From Pristionchus mayeri (Eukaryota > Nematoda > Chromadorea > Rhabditida > Neodiplogasteridae), in contig BTRK01000003.1 in the NCBI GenBank assembly GCA_036245805.1, positions 45,808,044 to 45,872,043 of the forward strand: a stretch of 64,000 nucleotides of DNA, read 5' to 3'. Shown piece by piece: positions 48,201-59,308 of this stretch (position 1 is the stretch's first letter; every line of letters begins with the position of its first letter). The position numbers were made by a program, and so were the translations under genes. The notes beneath the pieces are model-generated. The model worked only from the letters and a program-made list of their open reading frames with translations, made no database searches and was not told where the DNA came from.

Positions 48201-48805
48201 GGTGGACCACAACTTGTGGTAGGTTCTCCCGCAAATTTCATGTAAAACGTACAGCGCACGCATATGACTGACGGACGGTGTCTGGCAAACAAGAAGAAGT
48301 AAACTGAACGATCGAATATTTCAGTGCTTCCTCTCATACTCAATCATACTTCGCGTGATCGTCTATTAGAGTTTGAATTCTCTCGGCAGCCTCTTACGGA
48401 TAGTTGGATTCCAGAACCCTTGTGCTTTTGGGATATTTGTGGAACGAGAATGCGACAAGTGCGAAATTCGAAAATGTCCGGCATCTTCTCCCATTGATTT
48501 CTCCGCCTTCTTCTGCACTGACGTGAGAGAGAATATTGATGTAAGCATCAATGGAAGGAGAATATCTAAGAAAATACTAGACTATTCCCTATTTATTCCA
48601 CTATTTGTTAATTCTATTTATTATCATCTGGGAGCAATCGAAAAATCGCCTGTCGCTCGAACTAGCATGCCTTTGAGATATTCGCGAAGCGAAAAAACGT
48701 CGATTGGAATCGATATTTTCCTCAAGGAAGAACCATTGACCAATCGGCATTCGCCAAAACATATCCCGACTGCTTTCAAGTGCCAAAGGTTTCTTGTAAA
48801 AATTG
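48201..48805 (+). repeat. 605-bp segment, derived direct copy
   Basis: Copy of 39080-39684 ending exactly where the inverted 7.93-kb copy starts (48805/48806). No microhomology is visible at the join. Confidence 0.92.
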
Positions 48806-49999
48806 TTTTCGGTCCATATTCCGTGGTGTTACTTTTCGAGATGATACATTCTCAGAGGACGAAGTTGCGTCGCTGAGTTGTTTCTAATTGTCTTCCGAGG
48901 CAGTCGTTACTTTTTCATATTCTTTCGAGGTTATTTTTTGCCGATGCTTTCTGTCTCCAAAAGTGAGAAAACATGCAAATGTGAAAAATTAGATAATTAT
49001 CCATTTGTAGACAGAAAAAGCGGGTCGCAAGAGTCCAGGTGATCTCGTGCTGTGTTATATTCATATTACAGAATCAGATTTTGCAATCCAATTCTCCTTG
49101 AGAATAATATCATGTCGCTGAATAATATCATTCTTAGTTGACGCTCTTTCGTTCGATCTCGACGTTGACCAGGTAGGCCGAGAAACGTGTGTACTTGAAA
49201 GTCAGTGACAGATACACATAAGCGCTCCCGAAAGTGTTCGCCCAGGTGCATCCGTTAGCACTTTCTCCCTCCTCAGTCCTAATCATTTGTAGCCAATTCA
49301 TAGAGACCCATATAGTTACATTACGGATTACGACTGGACTTCGAATGACTACGCGAGTCTTTACATGCCTTTAACGCTGACCGGGCTTCGGGAAAGTGCC
49401 CAGGCAGGATTCAGTTCTCATTCATTTTTTTATAGACTGAAGATTAGGTATGCAGACCAATTTAGTACTTTCAGGACATCTTCCTCTGACACCATTTCAG
49501 AACAAGACATAGGAACAGATGTAAAATTCCCGAAACAATTCTGATTTTTTTTACTTTCACGTTGCGCACTCGTATTATTGTCGTTCCTTGAGAATCTCAA
49601 AGGCAGGAGTGTTCTGGAAATAGATGATGCGACGGAGGACGCTAAACAAATAAAAAATATGCCATACCTCGTAAAGAATAGACGCTCATATTGTATTAAA
49701 GATTGTTGTCTCTTACATTTTACGTCTAAACTAAAATTCAATTGCAGTGTTTCCCTGGCACACTCAGGAGGTCTCTGCGGACCCTCCCTTCCATCCGATC
49801 CTCACTCAAATGATGGTGAACCAGAATCGTGAGCAGTAAAACAACCAGAGAGATAGTATTCAAGACTGTTAATTGTTTGGCAGCAATGGATTTAGAATAA
49901 ATACAAAGAAGGATAATGAGAAATTCTGAATCGGCTGCCCAGGTGAGCTCGGGCTCAAATGTTTTAATATAGCTGGGCCAGGTTGGTGCAAATCAATGA

Positions 50000-50067
50000 T
50001 GTATTGTGGCCTAGTGGTCAAAATAAACCCAACCCGATTCAATCGGGTTGGATTCGAATTGCTGCAT
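50000..50067 (+). ncRNA. tRNA-like SINE head candidate, duplicate
   Basis: Mirror of 36978-37045: A box TGGCCTAGTGGT at 50007-50018 and B box at 50050-50062, with the same 8-bp stem between them. Confidence 0.4.
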
Positions 50068-50393
50068 AGTGTCAGTGTCATATATGATATCACCGACATG
50101 AGACTGTCATCATAATATCTTCTGGTGATCTAGCTTGTTTAGTTTAAAGTTGTTAGATTTTTAATGGGGTTTTTGGTGGTCCGTCAACATTGTCCACCCG
50201 CACATTCAATGCTACTCGCATCCCGTAATTACTATTGCTTACTAGCTCATCACTGGTTTGATAATGTGCACAAATAAATGTTTCGGGCTTCCCGCTCATT
50301 TTATGCCACATTACTTCTTGATAGCCACATCGAATCACTGATTGTTCAATGATCTCGCGTTGCCTATGCAAAAGCAAACCAAAAACATAACAC

Positions 50394-51480
50394 CATCGCA
50401 TGTCACGATCTACAAGTCAATCGATAATGTACCGTATCGGTCAACCCGATCACATCTCTGACCTAGCAAACCCCGCTAGGGATACTGTAATCGACTGTGT
50501 CATACCTCGAAGCACTCTTTGTCCTCCTCATTGCTCTTTCCTCCTCCGAGCTCGCACGAGCATCCCCTTCTCTTCGTCGAGTTCGCCACTGTCTGGGGAG
50601 TCATCGGAATTGAGGCCCGAGATGTCGTCGATGTTGAGGGAACAGAAGGAGCACCGTCGTCTGAACCACCGACCGATGTTCCTGAAAGGTTAAACTTAAA
50701 AACAAAATATTTCGAGAAGATGTTTCTTCTCAATCACAAATGTGATTCATCACGCCTCTGTGGCGCTTGAGCATCTCATTGTAACACTTTCTAATTTCGT
50801 TGCAATGATTTTATGCCGACTATTTCCTCCACAACAATAATTCAAATTACCACCCTCCACCCCCGCGTCTCACCATCTCCTCATATCATTTACCGTCCAA
50901 CTTCCAGCAATGGTCCTCTTTCTCGTGTCCGAACAAAATACGATAATTCCACTGGCCACAGGTCCCTGCATTCCTCCTCCATTGTTGTTCTCTCTGGGAG
51001 TCCTCTGTTGTCCCTCCACTGCTCCTCCAGTCTCTCCTCCCTCCAGAAGAGTTGAAGTAGCCTGGTGGTTTCGCATGTGCTGTCGGCCAGGGAGACGAAC
51101 TGCGGCGAGACCGAAGAACACATGGAATTAGGGATCCTGTAAATTATTGATCGATCAAACAAAGGGTTTTTTGTTGGCGATGATTCAAGGCTCAACACCA
51201 GTATTCCCGCCCACTTATCTCGTGTCTCAGCCCCTTCTCATTACCTTTGCCACTCAACCTTTGGCAGTGATAACGCTATTTGCACCCCAATAAAATCAAC
51301 AATAATTGCGCTTCCTTTCTCAACTTCTCGTATTGTTAGATTATGCCAATCGATCGATATCAACTACCGTAGCTCTTTCCCCTGTCCGTTGTCCATGTAC
51401 TCCTTAAGGCTCTGGTGGTAGGTCAGCTTGTTCGTGACTGTCACGAATTTCTTCTTGCATCCGCCACGATTCAGGACCGA
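50394..51480 (-). pseudogene. Duplicate AGAP-like PH-domain exons
   Basis: Mirror of 35565-36651. Proposed exons are 51480-51368, 51099-50894, 50681-50506 and 50409-50394. All splice dinucleotides are kept; one substitution lies in the intron before exon 3. As the derived copy it lacks any upstream promoter or N-terminal exons that the original may have, so it is probably not a working gene. The orphan MITE end is also duplicated (51495-51510). Confidence 0.4.
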
Positions 51481-51595
51481 CTTGCATGAAAATCCTCGTG
51501 AGAGGCGTGATATTTTCTATAAGCATCAATGATAGAATCCAGAAAGTGTACGATTATTCCCTATTTTTTGATATTTCTTTAATGATATATTTGTA

Positions 51596-52834
51596 TTGGG
51601 GTGTCCGGAAAGTTCGTATAATGCTTCGGAAAAAAGTCAGTTCGCGATCAAATGCAGTGATTGCGCAATCTGTTTGTCAAAAATGTATTGCATCATTCTG
51701 ACGTTGAGTAGTGAGAGGATTTAATCAGTCTCCTAGTTGCTACATTGATTCATGTGATGGACTCCCATCTCTACCTCCGAGCAGTTTTACTTCATTACTA
51801 CCGTCTTGGCAGATCCGTGAAGGAGGCCCACTCTGCCCTGGCCCAGTCGGAAGGAGCTGACGCCCCCTCCATACCCTTCTGCTATAAGTGGTTCTCCCGC
51901 TTAAAGAAATGGGAGTTTGGTCTCGATGATCAACCCCGCTCTGGACGCCCTCCCTCCCTCGATCAGCCTCTCGTTCTCCGTACACTGAAGCGCAAGCCCA
52001 TGGCCAGTGTGCGTGAGTTGAAGAAGGATACTGGTACTCCCAGATCAACGGTGTCCGATATCCTCCATCGATCTGGGAAGAAGCCGAAACCCCAACAAGT
52101 GATTCCCCATGACCTCTCCCCCGAACAGCTGAAAAATCGTGTTCAAGTCTGTCGGGAATTACTCCATCGTAGATCCAATCTTCGATGGGTCAATTCCATC
52201 ATCGCTACAGATGAGAAGTGGATCACGTATGATAACCCTGTGAGGAGACTGCAATGGGTGGATGCAGATGAGAAGCCCACGCCCGTCCCGAAGAAGGAAG
52301 AGCACGGAAAGAAGGAACTCCTCTGCTTCTTCTTCTCAGTGCTCGGTCCCATCTACTGGGAGATCCTCGCCTGGGAGAGCATCAATGCCGACCTCTTCTC
52401 TGAACAACTGGAAGATGTCGCGATCAGAGTCCCTCCCAGACTCCTGAACCAGGGCAAAATTCTTCTTCTGATGGACAATGCTCGCCCACATCGAGCGAAG
52501 ATGACCCAGAAGAAAATGGACGAGCTGAAGATCGAGAGGATTCCCCATCCACCGTATTCCCCGGATCTCTCCCCATGCGACTACCACTGCTTCCGCTCTC
52601 TCTCTGACTTCTGCAAAGGAAAGAAGGTCAAGACTCGAGATGAAGTTGTGAGGGCTTTCGTGAACTGGGCGGTCTCAAAGAAACCCGCATTCTGGAAGAG
52701 AGGAATCGAGACCCTGCCCAATCGCTGGAGGGAGGTAGTGAGAAAGAAGGGGGCATACATTGGTCACTGAGAATTGTAAAGCATTGAATACAAAATAAAA
52801 ACAAAAAATTATACGAACTTTCCGGACACCCCAA
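51596..52834 (+). mobile_element. Mariner element, family 2, duplicate (1239 bp)
   Basis: Same TIRs and TA flanks (51594-51595, 52835-52836) as 34208-35449, 3 bp shorter. It moved with the segment and not by transposition, as its flanks are the duplicated flanks. Confidence 0.94.
51757..52770 (+). CDS. Mariner transposase (family 2), duplicate
   Basis: 337 residues from ATG 51757. Identical to the 34272-35288 product except that EILAPGTSINA becomes EILAWESINA, a 3-bp shorter segment with several base changes clustered in 20 bp. The catalytic triad is kept, with 34 residues between the last two Asp. The change lies between the first and second Asp, so its effect on activity is uncertain. Confidence 0.9.
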   Translation: MDSHLYLRAVLLHYYRLGRSVKEAHSALAQSEGADAPSIPFCYKWFSRLKKWEFGLDDQPRSGRPPSLDQPLVLRTLKRKPMASVRELKKDTGTPRSTVSDILHRSGKKPKPQQVIPHDLSPEQLKNRVQVCRELLHRRSNLRWVNSIIATDEKWITYDNPVRRLQWVDADEKPTPVPKKEEHGKKELLCFFFSVLGPIYWEILAWESINADLFSEQLEDVAIRVPPRLLNQGKILLLMDNARPHRAKMTQKKMDELKIERIPHPPYSPDLSPCDYHCFRSLSDFCKGKKVKTRDEVVRAFVNWAVSKKPAFWKRGIETLPNRWREVVRKKGAYIGH

Positions 52835-55800
52835 TATTATCTGGTCCCGGAATAATTGCCTGTTTCTCGACCAAGCGTTCCTTTGTGATAATCGCGAAGC
52901 GAGAAAACGACAACTACAATCAACAACCTTATCAAGTAAGAACGATTGAGTCATCGGCATTAATTTTATTCAGGCTTTACAAATTTTTTTTTACATTTAA
53001 AAAAAAATACAACAATCCAGATCTTACACGCATTGTACAGTAACAGAGGAGTAATTTTCTAGCAGGCTATTTGAAATCCCAATATCTTAATCCAATCGTG
53101 AGCATTCGACAGCTTTCGCCTAAATTAAGATCTTTCTGTGTTCGCTTAGACAGAGCTGACATTCGATCATCTTCATTTGTTCAAGTTACTGTCGGGTGGA
53201 CGAGAGGGCACGGACAGAGAACCCCTGAAATAACCATCATTGTTAACCCACTTGTAATACTCAATAAGCCACGCCTATTTCCGAGTAATGGTATGTTTGT
53301 ATTCTCGATCATGAGTGCTCGGAATCGCCTTGTTCGCTACCGTACCCCCTCCATACCGTTCCTGCATTCGAATATTTCCAATAATCACTAGCTGCAGTTA
53401 ATGGCCTAGATCCAATTAGCCTATATCTTATTTCGCTCTTATTTCGTGTTGCCAGAACTCTACTACACATCCTGGCAAGGTAGTCGAGGTAGCAAATAAT
53501 CGAAAAATGCGATATAAACATAATCACCTGTATGAGCGAATTCCGAAAAGCAACCACCGCGCGTTCGAAAGTTGGATTATTGAAACTCAGGCACCGTGCT
53601 AGTATTGTCTTGCAACAATGTAACTCTGCTATATGGATAAATCACAGCCCAAGTTCACCAGGACATTCGCGAATAGTTTCCCTTTTCCTTTCATGACAAA
53701 TATATATGTGATCATAACATTAACAGCGTGCGCATTTGCTCAGTTTGTGAGTCAATTGAAAGTATCCAACAAAATGCAGATACCTATGCTGCTTCATTCT
53801 ACAGATCACGCCAGATAATACACACAAATGAGCAGCTTCATACTTTTCTTAAATAGTACGTCCCCAAATGAGATATTGAAACACTATTAGAACACTAAAT
53901 AAGCCACATCTGAGCTATACTCACTGAGTACTACATGTATGCACATTTAGGAGGATTTCCATTTTTGTCCTATTGCCAAGCATATATTCATTCTCTCAGA
54001 TACTCTCTCGTAAACAATGTGTTTCCCGACCCTAGTATACCTCGGAAAAACGCACGCCGCGGGCAGGAAAGATATTCAATCGCTCTAAAAATTTGGAAAT
54101 CAGATCTTCAATAAATTTTAAAGATTACTATGCAAAAACCAGGTTTTTACCTACATTTAATGTCAAAAAATGGTCATAAAAAAGTGATTTTTTCGGGGCA
54201 AATTTCGAGATATTGTTTTCATATTCACAGGATGGTCTCTACTCATGATGGCGATCATTTTGATGCCTTGAACCAGTATCTAGCTTGACTAGGAGCCGAG
54301 ATCTGAATTTTCGACCTCGATTTTGCAGCAAGGCTGCAGCAAATGTGCGGTCTCAAAAATTGTCTCTTGGTAGGCCTCGGGCATGACTCCAGCCTCAGAA
54401 AGTTTGGCGAGCTGGGAAAAATCCATATAAGAATAATGCCGTTTTGAAAAGGTGAATTTTGATTGCGTCATCACTACACAACGACTGTGCGTCATACCCC
54501 AATATCAAAAAGAAAAATCTCCGATGAAGTTGGTGCATAACATCCTAGTTGCACAATTGAAATTTTCCTGGTTAAAAAATTCAAACCCATTCCAAAAGTG
54601 CCCGGTGACTTATGCTCGCGACTGTATCTTCAAAGAAAATTATTTAAAATCGCGCGAATTCAAATTGCGAAAGTTCTCCTTTTTCTTCCTTCAACTTTTA
54701 ACACCAGATTGTTTTATCTTCTCCTCCATCCCCCTACTTTTTTTCCGCAACAGCACTAGTTAATATATTTTCTCGGCCTGCATAACGTGCCATGATTGGG
54801 CGTGCACAAAAGAAAATAAGAAAGAAAAAGAATAAATGAAAGTGGAATAATTGTGATCGATGGCAACTGCATGTAATTGGATTGCCAAAATCAGAATCAT
54901 CTATGTGGATAAATCACATCCAGAGTTCACCTGGACTGTTGAGACTTGGACCCTGTTTCGCTATTCATTTCTACGCATGGATCATCTTGAAAATATTCAA
55001 ATTTGCATGTTTCCTCAGTTTGTGAGACAGAAAGCATCTGAGAAAAAAGTATAATTGTGGAAAGTTACAAAATTAATGACTTCCTCGGAATGAGAACAAC
55101 AGAGAGAGAGAAGGAGGCTCACCCAAGAAAGAATACATTCACGGGAAATACATTCACATCTCATAACCCGTGCAATAAGCAATAGTTTCTTCATAGAAAG
55201 CTATTTCAGTTTTTCATTTCAGTTTATTTTTCATAGTCTCGTCCTAGGACTGCCGCTCGTCTGCCTAAATTCGATTGTCGCATTCAAAATTATCGCTGTA
55301 AAGCCGAATTCTCAAATACCACATATATTATGACACATGTGAGGTAATACATATAATGTTCTGAAATTCTAAGTGAACGTGAACGTGAGTATTGCTTTCT
55401 CCGTTTAGCAAAGTAAGATTGATGCAGCACAATTCCGTGTGCTAATAAAGTAAAAAATTCCCACAATTTTCAAAACGTGATTATACTAAAAACAAGAAAC
55501 ACGGTGCGTATTGGTGCTATGAACGTGGTCGTATATTTGATTTCGTGGATATTGACAACCCTTGCTTACATTAATTCGATCGATCTCCGGTATCCGGTAT
55601 TCGTATCGGTCCGGATCGATTCAGATCTCCGGTATCTGTTTTCCCGTTTCACTCAACATCGAAAGCGAGACCAGCATTCGTTTCACTAGTACTGACCATC
55701 CGTTTATGCTAACAATTTCCATTCCCTCTTCGAATCCTTTTTTACTTTATTAGGATTCATAATCAGATTCTGTATCCAACTTTCTCCTTTCAGCCAAAAT

Positions 55801-56732
55801 GGGAGATTCACTGGTGATATACAGTTCAGAACATCTCACTTATCTTCCACATTACTGTCATGTTTCAGGCATTCAATGAAACACGGGATTTGATTATAAT
55901 TTCAATAATATGTCTTTGTGCAAGAATCGTAAAGAAAACAATAACTACTACTTTCCTGTATAATGAGGCGCGTGCTGATAATTATTTTTATTAATTTTAC
56001 ACACAATTGATGGGTCCATAGAGGGGAGATATAAAAAGGAAAATATCGCAGGCCTTTATATACCGTAAAGTAATCTAACACTAAATTCCGAAATTTTTGC
56101 AAAGATGAGGAAAACTTTGGACCCCAGGCAAACTGGAGTTGTAATTTATCCACAAAGCCAAGTCCGATTTTTACAAGTCAATTACAACGAGCGATTGTCG
56201 AATAATTTTTCTCTTTCATCGGACTCCTACACACTCACTCTTGAAGACAGGGAATGAATATTTCAACAGATGAAATTATTGATTGGGCGCGAAATTTCAA
56301 GGTGATTCAGTTTTCTTTTGCGATTGCTTAGAGAGAAACGCACCTTGCTCACCTTAATTCGTTCGAGTGAAACTCGGATGGAAGAAATGGTCTAAACAGA
56401 GGCGTCTTGCGAATTCCGAATTCAAAAGAATTTCTGCCATCGACAGTAAAATCAGAACCTAATTGTAAGACACAATAATCTTTAAAACAATATCAGTTCC
56501 TATTCTTGTCGAGTAATATAATTTTTTGTATTCCCTATTAACATCGTCTATTTCTAAACACTGGTGCTTTTGAAATACTATTGTGGCGAGAATGCGACGA
56601 CTGCGAAATGTGCAAAAAAACCTATTTGTCACCATTTGCATCGGTTTCCCGCTGACTTCTGAACAGATCCTGCAAGAAGTGAATTAAATTTTAATAAAAA
56701 ACTTCGTTAAAAATGCTTGCACTAATGCGCCA

Positions 56733-58222
56733 CTCCATGAAAAGATTGCGAACCAGGAGAGCACTAACATGGGGACGAATTGATCTAAAATATCTTTATT
56801 TTATCTCGTTTTCTTTGTAATGAATTTGTTTGAACTATGAAGAAGTTTTCTTTTGGAAACGGAAATATTCACGATCTTTAAAAAATAAAAGAACACACAT
56901 GTTCATACTAGGCAGTGTTCATGCAAATTTATTATCATCCGAAAAAAATATCATCTGATAAATTTATCATCCGTGAAAATGAGGTTCTCATCAACCTCTT
57001 CCATCTCGTCCTCCACAACGACCTCCACCTCTCACTTGCCTCTCCGTCCCATTCCCTTCTTACACGTCTTCTCTGGTCTGAGTCGCCAACTAGGCCAGCT
57101 AGTCGAGGGGGGCGGAGACTGCTTCCCCTAGTTGTCCACCTAGTCGCCCAATGAGGGGAAGGGAGCAAATATCCGCCTAGTTGGCCACCTAGTCGCCTCG
57201 CCTAGTTGTCCAACTAGTCGTATACAAGCGCGCGCAAGACGCGTGCAAAAAGGGAAGTATTGCGACCGTCATTTCTCTCTTCAAAATATTGATTTTATGT
57301 GCTATTGAACTGGATGTTGTCGTTATTTTAGCTGTCAATCCTTACATATAGGGCAGCCTGTCATTTTGCGTCGTGTCATTAGGTTAAATACCACGTGCAT
57401 CGTCAGAAAATCCATGTCGCTTTAAAAAATAATTAAAGCCTTCGATGCCTGCTATATTTTCATTGTTTGTTGCACTACTTTGTTGTTTTTACTCTCAGAA
57501 ATATGTTTCATACAATTGTACAATATTGCAGAATCAGTTTGCGCATATATTCTGTTCGTGATTTAATAAAGGTATATCAAGAAAAAAGAAGTGGAGAATA
57601 TATTGACGATAACTTCAGTGGGTTATTTTCTTATTATTTAACACTGTTCAGGAGAAGAAATTATTGAATATGCTATTTTCTAAGCTATTGGAGATGGCGA
57701 GATAAACGGTACGCTGTTTTTGTCTCGATTTCTAAGCGTGTGCATTTTCGAGGCCCCTGCCGAGGCAGCTATTTATGCAAACAATGTAAGGAGAGCGGGA
57801 ATAACAAGGAAAATGACTTTAAGTGAGTGAATTAACTTTAATAGTATGCTATTTCCGCATAACGGCCAATTCTAGACATGGCGTAAACTGGAAATTATAT
57901 TAATTAACTGTCCTTGGCAAAGTTAACCATCTCTTTATTTATGCATCGAAATATTGCGTTTCTATATGCGCATAAACCTGCTGAATGTGCTGTGATTGCT
58001 GAGCAAAATAGTTGCGGCGCTGTAATTGACCAACTGTTTGTGTTCAATACATCAAACTTTTTGATAAAAACCGCACTGTTCAGAATAAGGCCGATGGAAA
58101 TCGCAACTGGGCGTTATTTTCTATCTCCGACTCGCGCATACCAAGAATGCTCATCTCCAGTGGAGAGCACACAGGACTATCACAGGTTTTTCGTTGAGAT
58201 TGTATTTTTTTGCTACGGTATA
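56733..58222. other. Unassigned DNA right of the duplication
   Basis: AT-rich apart from the repeat at 57080-57225. A 131-codon frame at 57914-58309 runs into a MITE end and has no recognisable homology; I do not call it a gene. Confidence 0.4.
57080..57225. repeat. Degenerate CTAGTTG/CTAGTCG repeat cluster
   Basis: CCTAGTTGTCCACCTAGTCG-type units alternate CTAGTTG and CTAGTCG at least eight times with short GCC/TCC spacers. GC-rich in AT-rich surroundings. Confidence 0.75.
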
Positions 58223-58378
58223 TCACGCATCTCATGGGAGAATCGAGCTGACCGTGAGAAAAAGAGAGAAAATCGTAAAATTAGCCGGTTAAAATGTGGG
58301 CATACCTGACATTCCAGAAGTATCCTTATGTACTTCATTTTGGAGCTTCTTTTACCGGGTCGGATCTCGCAATCTCCT
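58223..58378 (+). repeat. Single-ended MITE copy
   Basis: TA then TCACGCATCTCATGGGAGAATCGAGC, followed by the internal blocks CATTTTGGAGCT and ACCGGGTCGG known from 8783-9802. The other half is missing. Confidence 0.65.
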
Positions 58379-58798
58379 TATTTGAAAATTGTGTTCTCAG
58401 TGATCATGAAAAAAAAAACGAACATTGCACGCTTACTGACTCCTGCTGATTTTGACGAGCCTATGTAGTTCATTTTGCCTAAATGCCAATTTGGACAGCG
58501 CTACAGTTCGACTCCTTTTTCACAGTTTATACAGTTATACAGTACGTCCCTTGGAAAGTACGTTCCCTGGCTATGAAAGGATTGGCCTACCCCTAAAATA
58601 GAGGAAGAGTTGTGAGAGTTCTTACCGTATTACTGTTTTCCACCCTGAATCAGGAGTAATTTCACATTTCTGAATTTGGCCTACTTTCTTGTTCTTCTTG
58701 TTGACTTACCGTCGATTATTGTTGTTTTTCCTGTTCATTAATTATAAAGTTCATTCCAATTAATCAGTTGCTCGCGTTTCTTGAATTCTGTAGCGGTT

Positions 58799-58810
58799 TG
58801 GTGCCGTGAT
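58799..58810 (+). other. Primer-binding-site candidate of the Ty3 element
   Basis: TGGTGCCGTGAT starts with TGG as PBSs do. A second possibility is the tandem pair of CTGGTGCCCGGTC at 59072 and 59088, spaced 16 bp. The tRNA primer is not identified. Confidence 0.4.
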
Positions 58811-59308
58811 ATTATCTTGAAACCGTAGATTCTTGCTTGTTCCGTTTTTTTGTCTTTCCAACGGTTCCTTCTGTGCGGCCGTTGGAGTTGAATCAGATTC
58901 CTTTGTGCGATCTGTCAGGATACTTCCTACGTGCGGGTATCCTGTTCGTTTGCCGTCTCTGCCATCCTTGCGTGGTTAGGAGCGAGTTGTGACTGTAATT
59001 TACGAGACCCTCGCCGGAGGCGCTGCTCGATTTCTTACTTTGCAGTTACTTCTCAAACGGTGCTAAGCAGCCTGGTGCCCGGTCCCGCTGGTGCCCGGTC
59101 TACTTCGTTCAATCAGGAACTAATTGGTTCGAAACAGTGGGTTCATCTGGCGTAATTGTCGTGTTACAATTGTGTGACGTGGCACTTTGTTAGTTGCTTG
59201 GGTGGATTAGTAGTGCTAGTGGGCGGTACGAGTTCTGTTTATGGGGGCCAAGAAGTGTCGAAAATAAACGGACAAGTAATTACTGACAAGCAATCGTTAA
59301 TCGCAGGA

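Larger units (their letters stand above)
48806..56732 (-). repeat. Segmental inverted duplication 2, derived right arm (7.93 kb)
   Basis: Reverse complement of 30309-38239 with a few substitutions and two small indels. It carries the second mariner, the second AGAP-like exon set and the second tRNA-like sequence. The outer edge (56732) cuts repeat Y, as expected for a truncated copy. Confidence 0.95.

Noticed and set aside
57914..58309. 131-codon frame
   Set aside because: No family resemblance, AT-rich codons, and its end is made of a MITE terminus.
59156..59308. Upstream TTG start for the first Ty3 gag frame
   Set aside because: Nothing supports a non-ATG start; the first ATG at 59309 begins a typical hydrophilic gag N-terminus.
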